From Desulfobulbaceae bacterium (lineage in GTDB: Bacteria; Desulfobacterota; Desulfobulbia; Desulfobulbales; Desulfocapsaceae), in assembly GCA_030599175.1 (NCBI GenBank), contig JAUVON010000073.1:1-10238 (forward strand): 10,238 bases of DNA. Reading direction: 5' to 3'. The notes under the pieces are model-generated. The model was not told where the DNA came from. It did not search any database and saw nothing but the letters and a program-made list of their open reading frames with translations. Below are positions 1-6,501 of the stretch, in pieces (the first letter of the stretch is position 1; each line of letters starts with the position of its first letter). Made by a program: the position numbers and the translations under genes.

Positions 1-135
1 AAATGAATTTCACAACGAAGCATGAAAGTCGGGCTTGAGATGGGTGTTGCCAAACGTCCTCGCTAGCTGTGGATTGTTGTGGCAACACCCCTCCCAACCC
101 CTTTTCTTCCAGATAGCACATGACTTTCATATAAA
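1..135 (-). repeat. Dispersed intergenic repeat, copy A
   Basis: This non-coding block carries the two conserved ends of a repeat also seen at 5772-5840. One end is TTTATATGAAAGTCATG, read on the minus strand at 135-119. The other is GTTGTGAAATTCATTT, read on the minus strand at 16-1. The spacer between them is 102 nt here and 36 nt in copy B. Inside the spacer lies an 11-bp perfect inverted repeat (42-52 with 80-90), and ATGAAAGTC at 22-30 mirrors GACTTTCAT at 122-130, so the element is nested and palindromic. It may extend past the left edge of the window. It contains no recognisable coding capacity. Function is unknown: it could be a small non-autonomous mobile element, an RNA structure or a regulator site. 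Confidence 0.55.
42..90. repeat. 11-bp perfect inverted repeat
   Basis: GGGTGTTGCCA at 42-52 is the exact reverse complement of TGGCAACACCC at 80-90, with a 27-nt loop. The downstream side is C-rich (CTCCCAACCCC) rather than a clean T-run, so it does not look like a standard intrinsic terminator. It lies inside repeat copy A and is probably the stem of that element. Confidence 0.6.
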
Positions 136-148
136 CTATTTCATTTTT

Positions 149-182
149 GCCGGTTGCACTCCCTGTGTAACCGGCTCTTTTT
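149..182 (+). terminator. Intrinsic terminator just upstream of mfd
   Basis: GCCGGTTGCAC (149-159) pairs with GTGTAACCGGC (165-175), giving an 11-bp stem with one G-U pair and a 5-nt TCCCT loop. TCTTTTTT follows at once. The T-run is only on the plus-strand side, so it would terminate transcripts entering from the left. It ends 3 nt before the predicted mfd ATG at 186. It could therefore close an upstream gene outside the window, or sit in the mfd leader as an attenuator. Confidence 0.7.
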
Positions 183-185
183 ATT

Positions 186-3100
186 ATGATACAAAAAGCT
201 ATCATAGAGCACCTGGACAGGGCAAAGCGTATGGCGGTCTCTGGTCTGCGCGGCTCCAGCAGTGCCTGGCTGTCGGCCAGTATTGCAAAGGAGGGCAACT
301 GTTGCTGTATTGTCCCTGACGAACATTTAGTTTCAATATTCAAACAGGATCTGAAACTTTTCACAGACAAATATCTCTTAAGTTATCCGGGTCATGAAAT
401 CCCGCCCTATACCCCTCTTTCTCCTGACCAGCAGACCACTGCTGCAAGAATCGCCACTCTATATCAGCTAAACGAGAGGAACTCCGGCTATATCATGATT
501 ACCTCCGTTGAGGCACTGCTGCGAAGAGTCATGCCGAAAACCCTGCTGACCCACGTATCAGAATATCTGATGGCCGGGGAAGAGTGCGACCAGGACAACC
601 TGATTTCAAGCCTTATCTACCTCGGTTATGAAAAAGTAGCCCTGGCACAATCAGTGGGAGATTTTTCTGTTCGCGGCGGAATCATCGATATATTCCCGCC
701 TCCTTTTCTTCTCGACGGAGGGGATTTGCACGAAGGGCCAGTCCGGCTCGATTTCTTTGGTGATACCATCGAATCTCTTCGTTCCTTTGACCCCTTCAGC
801 CAAAGGTCAAAGAGAGACATTGTTGATGCCACCCTGCTGCCGGTAACTGACGTCCTTATTGACTATGGGTCTGCCGACAGACGCAAAAAAATAATTCGAG
901 AATTTCAGGTGTACGGCAACAGTTCCGGATGGGATAACGATGAAACTGTTCGGATCATTGAGAGAATTAAAAGTGGTCAGCGCTTTGCCGGCATGGAATT
1001 TTTCCTGCCCCTTTTTTATAAAGGAGAGGAACAGGTAAGTTCCACTGTTCTTGACTTCCTTTCCCCGGATACCACGCTTATTCTTATCGACCCTGAATCG
1101 ATTTCTCAATCTATGGAGATCACCTATGAAAGAATAGATTCAAATTATCAGTCAGCACTGGCCACCAGGAGCCCGGCCTTGATACCTTCAGATCTCTTTG
1201 TTGAAAAGGAAAAAATCTACAGCAAGATGGACACATTTCGCCAGCTTTTGCTTACCGATTTTCCACCGGAAAAGAGTGAGAGTATCAATGTCTCGACCAA
1301 TGACCACCGGCTACTCAAGCAGGATATCTCATTAAAACGGGCGAAACTGGGGCTTCTGGCTCCTCTTACCGATCAAATATTTCAATGGCAGGCTGATGGT
1401 GGTCAGGTTGTTATCTGCTGTCGTTCTTCACGCCATACCAAAAATCTTAAGGAGCTGCTCTCCAAACATAACCATGATATAGAACTGCTTGATTGCCCGG
1501 TAAATCTGACAACATTAGCTGGTACTGCTCAACAGAGACTCTTTCTCTGCAACCATCCGCTGTCTCAAGGCTTTTCCCTTACCGGGGAAAAACTCCACCT
1601 GCTCTCCGAAAGCGAGCTTTTTGGTGAAATGCGGATAGGAACCAGATCAAAGAAACAAAAGCAAAAAGGTGAGCCGGTACGGTTTGCCGAACTTCAGAGT
1701 GGAGACATTGTAGTCCACCGGGATCACGGGCTTGGTATTTACCAGGGGCTATCCACTGTCGAGTTCCAATCCATTATCAATGATTTTATGCTCATTGAAT
1801 ATCGTGATAGTGATAAACTCTACCTGCCGGTGGATAGACTCAACCTGATCAGCAAATATGAAGGTCTGTCCGACAGACAACCTAAAATAGATAAGCTTGG
1901 AAGTCAAAGCTGGAAAATCACCAAATCGAAAATCAAAAAAGAGGTTTGGAAGGTCGCCCAGGAACTGCTCAACATATATGCACAAAGAGAAATTCATGCG
2001 GGCAGACAGTTTTCACCACCGGGTTCACTTTTCCATGAACTTGAAGAATCTTTCGCCTTTGAGGAAACTCCCGACCAGGAAAAGGCAATTAACGATGTAC
2101 TCGATGACCTGACGAACAGCACTCCCATGGATCGCCTTGTATGCGGTGATGTGGGATACGGTAAAACTGAGGTGGCGATCAGGGCGGCCTTCAAGGTAGT
2201 TGAAGATGGATTTCAAGCAGCAATACTTGTTCCTACCACGGTACTGGCAGAACAACATGTCACAACCTTCAGGGAACGGCTGAAAGGCTTCCCCGTCAAT
2301 ATTGAATGTATCAACCGATTTCGTACCACCGCTGAACAGCGAAAAATCCTCAAAGATCTAAATTCTGGTGCCATTGATATCATTATCGGCACCCACCGGC
2401 TGCTCTCAAAAGACGTAGTCTTTCATAATCTCGGCCTGCTTGTTGTCGATGAAGAACACAGATTCGGTGTCGCCCATAAGGAGAAGGTGAAAAAAATGAG
2501 GTCAGAGGTTGATATACTGACCCTGACCGCCACACCAATCCCCAGAACCTTGCAGATGTCACTCTTAAGCATTCGGGATTTATCCATAATATCCAGCCCT
2601 CCAGAGCATCGGCTGCCTGTAAAAACCTTTGTTGCCCGCTACGATGACCTGGTGATAAAGGAGGCGGTGAGTAAAGAACTTCGCAGGCAGGGCCAGGTAT
2701 TCTTAGTCCATAACCGTGTAAAATCGATACACAAGATGGCAGCAACAATCCAAAAACTTGTGCCGGGAGCACGGATCGCTGTTGCCCACGGGCAGATGGG
2801 AGGCAAAGATCTCGAAGAGATCATGGTATCGTTTGTCAATAAAAAAATTGATGTCCTTGTCAGTACAACGATAATAGAATCGGGGCTGGATATCCCCTCG
2901 GCCAATACAATTATAATTAATCGTGCGGATATGCTTGGACTGGCCGAAATTTATCAGCTCCGGGGACGAGTTGGCAGATCAAGCACCCAATCCTTTGCCT
3001 ATCTCCTTGTCCCCTCCATAGACAGCCTCAGCAGGGATTCCCGGGATCGACTCAGAGCACTCATGGACTGCAATGAACTTGGAGGAGGATTCAAACTGGC

Positions 3101-3743
3101 CATGAGTGACCTCCAGATAAGGGGGGGAGGAAATCTGCTCGGCGTCTCTCAAAGCGGCAATATTGCCGCCATCGGCTATGATCTCTACCTCGACCTCCTG
3201 CAGAGAACAGTAGCTGATCTTAAAGCTAAAACAGCTGCCGGAGACCAGGAAGAAATCGTGACCACTATAGATCCCGAAATCAACCTGCAACTTTCGGCCT
3301 ACATTCCGGAAACGTATATTCCCGATATAAGTCAGCGATACATTACCTACAGAAGAATTGCCGCTCTCACCAGTTCATCACCTGCAATATTTGAGGATCT
3401 TAAAGATGAGTTGCTGGACAGATATGGCAATCTTCCAGTAGAAACCGTCAATCTTTTTCAGATTGTTGCAATAAAGAAAGAACTTGCACACCTGCGGATT
3501 CATAAACTTGAAAAAGGGAGGGACACTCTGGTGTTCCACTTTGCTGATGACACCCCGCTCAGTCCCGAAATGCTTATGGTCTACCTGCAACGTCACTCCA
3601 GCAAGAGAAAGGGAATTGCGCCTAGAATCACCCCCGGGGGAAGGCTGATCATAAACGGTGAGATGACATCAACCGGGCAGACCTTTGATACTATCGCTAC
3701 AACTCTCAACAACCTCAATAAACTGGCCCATGCAAGTAACTGA
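186..3743 (+). CDS. mfd: Transcription-repair coupling factor Mfd
   Basis: Mfd is a cytoplasmic ATP-dependent DNA translocase that pushes stalled RNA polymerase off DNA lesions and recruits the UvrABC excision machinery. The 1185-residue product has the full family layout and is slightly longer than E. coli Mfd (about 1148). A UvrB-like N-terminal region occupies about 1-330, including the RLDFFGDTIESLR segment at 187-199. The RNA-polymerase-interacting domain is at about 495-555. The RecG-like helicase has Walker A GDVGYGKT (654-661), DEEH box (755-758), TATPIPRTL (781-789) and QLRGRVGR (924-931). A TRG-type segment follows at about 965-991, then the C-terminal regulatory domain at about 1030-1185. 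No Shine-Dalgarno is visible before ATG 186, which directly follows a terminator-like hairpin. An internal ATG at 231 (residue 16) has an AGGG upstream and is a possible alternative start. The 3' end overlaps the next gene by 14 nt. Confidence 0.97.
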   Translation: MIQKAIIEHLDRAKRMAVSGLRGSSSAWLSASIAKEGNCCCIVPDEHLVSIFKQDLKLFTDKYLLSYPGHEIPPYTPLSPDQQTTAARIATLYQLNERNSGYIMITSVEALLRRVMPKTLLTHVSEYLMAGEECDQDNLISSLIYLGYEKVALAQSVGDFSVRGGIIDIFPPPFLLDGGDLHEGPVRLDFFGDTIESLRSFDPFSQRSKRDIVDATLLPVTDVLIDYGSADRRKKIIREFQVYGNSSGWDNDETVRIIERIKSGQRFAGMEFFLPLFYKGEEQVSSTVLDFLSPDTTLILIDPESISQSMEITYERIDSNYQSALATRSPALIPSDLFVEKEKIYSKMDTFRQLLLTDFPPEKSESINVSTNDHRLLKQDISLKRAKLGLLAPLTDQIFQWQADGGQVVICCRSSRHTKNLKELLSKHNHDIELLDCPVNLTTLAGTAQQRLFLCNHPLSQGFSLTGEKLHLLSESELFGEMRIGTRSKKQKQKGEPVRFAELQSGDIVVHRDHGLGIYQGLSTVEFQSIINDFMLIEYRDSDKLYLPVDRLNLISKYEGLSDRQPKIDKLGSQSWKITKSKIKKEVWKVAQELLNIYAQREIHAGRQFSPPGSLFHELEESFAFEETPDQEKAINDVLDDLTNSTPMDRLVCGDVGYGKTEVAIRAAFKVVEDGFQAAILVPTTVLAEQHVTTFRERLKGFPVNIECINRFRTTAEQRKILKDLNSGAIDIIIGTHRLLSKDVVFHNLGLLVVDEEHRFGVAHKEKVKKMRSEVDILTLTATPIPRTLQMSLLSIRDLSIISSPPEHRLPVKTFVARYDDLVIKEAVSKELRRQGQVFLVHNRVKSIHKMAATIQKLVPGARIAVAHGQMGGKDLEEIMVSFVNKKIDVLVSTTIIESGLDIPSANTIIINRADMLGLAEIYQLRGRVGRSSTQSFAYLLVPSIDSLSRDSRDRLRALMDCNELGGGFKLAMSDLQIRGGGNLLGVSQSGNIAAIGYDLYLDLLQRTVADLKAKTAAGDQEEIVTTIDPEINLQLSAYIPETYIPDISQRYITYRRIAALTSSSPAIFEDLKDELLDRYGNLPVETVNLFQIVAIKKELAHLRIHKLEKGRDTLVFHFADDTPLSPEMLMVYLQRHSSKRKGIAPRITPGGRLIINGEMTSTGQTFDTIATTLNNLNKLAHASN

Positions 3744-4413
3744 ACCTGTCCAGCAAAATCCCTCCTCTTTTTCCTGGCATGAGATAGACACAGTTCTCCT
3801 GGATCTGGACGGCACACTGCTCGATAAATACTATGACGATTTTTTCTGGGAAACATTCGTGCCGGAGGTTTTTGCTAAAAAAAACCGTATAGGGATGGGT
3901 GCAGCAAAAGTAACATTACTTCACACATATAAAAAGGTGGAGAACACTCTGGAGTGGACCGATCTTGATTACTGGTCAAACGAACTCGACTTGAATATTC
4001 CACTGCTGAAAAGAGAAATTGGTCATCTGATTGCTGTCCGCCCCCAGGTCACTGAATTCCTGGAGTATTTAAAAGAAAAAGAGAAAAAAATCTATCTGGT
4101 GACCAACGCTCACCCAAAAACCCTAGAGGTTAAATTTGAAAGGGTTGACATTGCAAAACACTTCACGGCAATATTCAGCTCCAAGGAGGTGGGTGCCGCC
4201 AAAGAACAACCTGAGTTCTGGAACAGACTGAAAGAGACGCTGCCCTTCACCAGAGACAAAACTCTTTTCGTCGATGACACCGAAAAGGTCCTTCAATCCG
4301 CCCGCGATTACGGGCTTTGCCATCTAATTCATATTGCAAAACCGAGTTCAAAACTTCCGCCGACCTTCTCCCGCAACTTTCCTTCAATACTCAGTTTTGA
4401 GGAATTGATGTGA
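3730..4413 (+). CDS. yrfG: HAD-superfamily hydrolase, GMP/IMP nucleotidase YrfG-like
   Basis: This is a probable cytoplasmic magnesium-dependent phosphatase of the HAD superfamily, close in pattern to YrfG, which dephosphorylates purine mononucleotides. Starting at ATG 3730 gives 227 residues (YrfG is about 222). Motif I is DLDGTLLD with nucleophile D25 and general acid D27. Motif II is VTN (T125), motif III is K158 in GAAKEQPEFW, and motif IV is VDDTE with D182/D183. The cap segment after motif I (FFWETFVPEVFAKKN) also resembles YrfG. An upstream in-frame ATG at 3685 would add 15 residues encoded wholly within mfd; I prefer 3730 because motif I then sits at the usual distance from the N-terminus. 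The 14-nt overlap with mfd implies co-transcription and probably translational coupling. The YrfG substrate assignment rests on remembered family sequence, not an alignment. Confidence 0.88.
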   Translation: MQVTEPVQQNPSSFSWHEIDTVLLDLDGTLLDKYYDDFFWETFVPEVFAKKNRIGMGAAKVTLLHTYKKVENTLEWTDLDYWSNELDLNIPLLKREIGHLIAVRPQVTEFLEYLKEKEKKIYLVTNAHPKTLEVKFERVDIAKHFTAIFSSKEVGAAKEQPEFWNRLKETLPFTRDKTLFVDDTEKVLQSARDYGLCHLIHIAKPSSKLPPTFSRNFPSILSFEELM

Positions 4414-4481
4414 ACTTGATAAACTACAGCAACCATTGTATTTTAACCCGAATAAATCGGAATTTTAGAATGCTTGGATAA

Positions 4482-4511
4482 GTGCCATGGAAATATATTC
4501 AACCATATAAT
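4482..4511 (+). promoter_or_regulatory. Predicted sigma70-like promoter for the GlpQ-like gene
   Basis: A perfect -10 hexamer TATAAT lies at 4506-4511, preceded at 18-nt spacing by GTGCCA (4482-4487, four of six matches to TTGACA). Transcription would begin near 4518, giving a leader of roughly 55 nt to the small ORF at 4574 and about 105 nt to ATG 4624. The surrounding 4414-4573 gap is AT-rich and otherwise shows only a weak 4-bp CCGA/TCGG hairpin at 4448-4460 after the HAD gene. Confidence 0.45.
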
Positions 4512-4573
4512 TTTAAGCGACCTTCCTCAATTTTCTGTTTTTTATTACAGCTTTTATGGAGTAAGGCACTAAA

Positions 4574-4642
4574 ATGAGTGACACTCACAACCCAAAAGGT
4601 ACATTATCTCGACTGACCCTGCTATGCATAACCAAAATTTGA
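4574..4642 (+). CDS. Possible 22-residue leader peptide
   Basis: This short ORF encodes MSDTHNPKGTLSRLTLLCIT plus two residues. It has the best ribosome-binding signal of the region: AAGG at 4563-4566, 7 nt before ATG 4574, within a longer GGAGTAAGG. By contrast, ATG 4624 of the downstream exported protein has no visible Shine-Dalgarno. The ORF stops at 4640-4642, inside the start of the next gene, so its translation could be coupled to it. Its sequence is not recognised. It could be a real leader peptide, or the sign of a frameshift that separates the true start from the gene. Confidence 0.3.
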   Translation: MSDTHNPKGTLSRLTLLCITKI

Positions 4643-5769
4643 GCCAATTCTCGACAAGACACCTTCTGATCGCCTTCGCCCTTATTCTCTTCTGTTGGCC
4701 AGCCACTTTCAGTAGAGCTGAAACAAAGATCATCATTGCCGGCAATGGTGCAGGAAAAAAACTGATCGAAAATACATTACCGGCTGTCGCTTTGGCAGCT
4801 GCTGGAGACATTGATTATATTGAACTCAATGTAATGATGACTTCCGACGACCGGCCTATTATCTTTGGCGACCTCACCCTCGACCGTATCTCAGATGTTG
4901 CAGAACTGTTTCCTGATCGCAGTCGCGCAGACGGCAGTTACTATGTTATCGATTTCTCCCTGCAGGAGATACGACAAATGCGGTTGAAAAATGTTCCTGC
5001 AGAAAATGACCTCGCACTCTCTCTTGCAATCCCCACATTAAGGGAAACACTCAGTTTGATTCGCAGACTTGAATTGATCCTGAATAAAGAGATAGGTATT
5101 ATCCTGGAGATCAAATATCCCTGGTTCTACGCTGATGCCGATAAGGATATCAGTTCAGCAAGTCTCGAGTCCCTTGCAGAATATGGTTATGTGGACAGCA
5201 GCAGCAAACTTTATATCCAGTGTTTTGATCCCGAAGAACTGCAACGGATACACAGTCAGCTTTTGCCCAAAAAGCAGATGACCCTGCCGCTGATCCAGCT
5301 TATCGGCATCAACGACGGTAAAGAGACAAAACAAAAAAAATTCGAGATCTTTTCTCCATACAGCTATGACTGGCTTTATACCAATAGCGGCTTGAAAATG
5401 ATCTCCAGCTATGCTGCTGCCGTAAGTCTACCCGGTGATAAGATCACCGACGATGATGGTAACCTCCTGTTGACCGATTATATTGCTGCCGGCCATAAAT
5501 ATGGGCTGGCTGTTTTTGTCACTGCCCTCGATAACCAGTCAGAAAATCTTCCACCTTTTGCTGATACATTTTACTCACTCCTCACTTTTTATCTTCAAAA
5601 TGTAGATATGGACGGGTTCTATACGGATTCTTTTGTTGAGGCAAAGATAATCATCGATCATTTTGACACAAATAAGGCGAAAAAGGATGAACTTCCAGAG
5701 TTTTTCTCATCCATCAACCTCCCCTCCGACTCAGATTCCTTTAATAAGGAAGAAAAAACAGCTCCATAG
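4624..5769 (+). CDS. Exported GlpQ-type glycerophosphodiesterase homologue, active site degenerate
   Basis: The 381-residue product has a signal peptide (residues 1-32; hydrophobic core about 14-24; likely cleavage after SRA), so it should act in the periplasm. The mature part follows the GlpQ fold closely: ENTLPA (49-54), DYIEL (64-68), LDRISDV with FPDR (86-99), YYVIDF (106-111), LEIKYPWF (161-168) and YIQCFDPEEL. GlpQ enzymes hydrolyse glycerophosphodiesters using HRG near the N-terminus, a metal-binding ExD, and a second His in HD. Here HRG is replaced by G40-N41-G42, ExD by E67-L68-N69, and HD by G82-D83. E162 and K164 of the EIK motif remain. The protein is therefore probably not an active phosphodiesterase and may bind ligands or partners instead. 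A charged, low-complexity tail of about 40 residues follows the domain. ATG 4624 is the only in-frame ATG start after a stop at 4579. Confidence 0.85.
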   Translation: MHNQNLSQFSTRHLLIAFALILFCWPATFSRAETKIIIAGNGAGKKLIENTLPAVALAAAGDIDYIELNVMMTSDDRPIIFGDLTLDRISDVAELFPDRSRADGSYYVIDFSLQEIRQMRLKNVPAENDLALSLAIPTLRETLSLIRRLELILNKEIGIILEIKYPWFYADADKDISSASLESLAEYGYVDSSSKLYIQCFDPEELQRIHSQLLPKKQMTLPLIQLIGINDGKETKQKKFEIFSPYSYDWLYTNSGLKMISSYAAAVSLPGDKITDDDGNLLLTDYIAAGHKYGLAVFVTALDNQSENLPPFADTFYSLLTFYLQNVDMDGFYTDSFVEAKIIIDHFDTNKAKKDELPEFFSSINLPSDSDSFNKEEKTAP

Positions 5770-5771
5770 GT

Positions 5772-5840
5772 TTTATATGAAAGTCATGTTTATTGCGCCC
5801 GGCAGGGAGGGAAGCGGTGTCATTGTTGTGAAATTCATTT
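5772..5840 (+). repeat. Dispersed intergenic repeat, copy B
   Basis: TTTATATGAAAGTCATG at 5772-5788 exactly matches the minus strand of 119-135, and GTTGTGAAATTCATTT at 5825-5840 exactly matches the minus strand of 1-16. The two blocks keep the same order as in copy A, but the spacer is 36 nt instead of 102. The spacers share only a GGGAGGG patch. This copy begins 3 nt after the stop of the GlpQ-like gene. It looks like an internally shortened relative of copy A. Confidence 0.6.
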
Positions 5841-5870
5841 CATGGGTGTTAGAAAAAATTCTTTGCAGAC

Positions 5871-5899
5871 TTGCCATAGAGACGCATTGTGACTATCAA
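5871..5899 (+). promoter_or_regulatory. Candidate promoter for the glycine-zipper lipoprotein gene
   Basis: TTGCCA (5871-5876, five of six matches to TTGACA) is followed after 17 nt by TATCAA (5894-5899, four of six matches to TATAAT). This would start transcription near 5906, leaving a leader of about 53 nt before ATG 5959. It lies in the 190-nt gap behind the GlpQ-like gene, downstream of repeat copy B. Confidence 0.4.
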
Positions 5900-5958
5900 T
5901 TAGCTAAATTCGACAAAATAATTCACTGATACAAATTCAACTCACCGGAGATTCAGTT

Positions 5959-6405
5959 ATGAAAAATTTTATAGTCCCCCTCTGTCTTATGATTGCAATT
6001 TCACTCAGCAGCTGCGGTCAAATGAACAAGGGCCAGGCCGGAGCAGGAATTGGCGCAGCAAGTGGCGCACTGATCGGCCAGGCTATTGGACATAACAGTG
6101 AAGCAACACTTATCGGCGTGGCAATAGGCGGCATGCTGGGCTACATTGTCGGCAATGAGATGGATAAATATGACAAAGAGCAGTTAAACCATGTTTATGA
6201 ACGCGGAGTCTCAGGTCAATCCAGCAGCTGGCGTAATCCGGACAACAACAATACCTACCAGGTAACTCCGCAACCCGCTTACAAAAACACACAGCAGAGA
6301 GATTGCAGACAGGCAGAAATTCTTGCCACCATTGACGGAAAAACCGAGAAAACCTATACCACAGCCTGCCGTAACTATGATGGACAGTGGGAACTGCAAA
6401 ACTAA
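5959..6405 (+). CDS. Glycine-zipper outer-membrane lipoprotein (17-kDa surface antigen type)
   Basis: This 148-residue protein has a short lipoprotein signal with lipobox LSSC (16-19), so C19 is the probable lipidated residue; G20-Q21 after it gives no inner-membrane retention signal. Residues about 25-66 form a double glycine-zipper hairpin (GAGIGAASGALIGQAIG, then LIGVAIGGMLGYIVG), the pattern of the Rickettsia 17-kDa antigen and SlyB-like families. The C-terminal part (about 114-146) has C116 and C137 and ends DGQWEL, like RT0821/Lpp0805-type surface proteins; the two cysteines could form a disulfide. A good ribosome-binding site, GGAG at 5947-5950, lies 8 nt before ATG 5959. The role is presumably envelope integrity or stress response, inferred from the family only. 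It is convergent with the bactofilin-ATPase gene. Confidence 0.9.
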   Translation: MKNFIVPLCLMIAISLSSCGQMNKGQAGAGIGAASGALIGQAIGHNSEATLIGVAIGGMLGYIVGNEMDKYDKEQLNHVYERGVSGQSSSWRNPDNNNTYQVTPQPAYKNTQQRDCRQAEILATIDGKTEKTYTTACRNYDGQWELQN

Positions 6406-6436
6406 CCTCGGTTTCCCCCCTGCACCAGTGTGTCAC

Positions 6437-6469
6437 GCCCCGCCTGGCCAAATCCATAGCAAACGGGGC
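6437..6469. other. GC-rich hairpin in the convergent gene gap
   Basis: GCCCCG (6437-6442) pairs with CGGGGC (6464-6469) across a 21-nt loop, in the 96-nt gap between two converging genes. No T-run follows on either strand. It may help end transcription from both sides or slow readthrough, but it is not a standard intrinsic terminator. Confidence 0.3.
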
Positions 6470-6501
6470 ATGAAGTTGCAGAATATCACCATCTCCAGTT
6501 T

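Noticed and set aside
35..319. Plus-strand 94-codon ORF across the upstream region and the mfd start
   Set aside because: It runs through a terminator hairpin and an inverted repeat and then overlaps mfd in another frame; no domain is visible.
2383..2772. Minus-strand 129-codon ORF inside mfd
   Set aside because: It is fully antisense to the conserved helicase motors of mfd and has no recognisable motif, so it is a shadow frame.
5736..5751. TTCCTTTAATAAGGAA hairpin near the 3' end of the GlpQ-like gene
   Set aside because: It lies within coding sequence and is followed by an A-run, not a T-run, so it does not qualify as a terminator.
5777..5929. Plus-strand 50-residue ORF starting MKVMFIAPG after the GlpQ-like gene
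   Set aside because: Its start and first third lie in repeat copy B, it covers the candidate promoter of the next gene, and the sequence has no recognisable domain.
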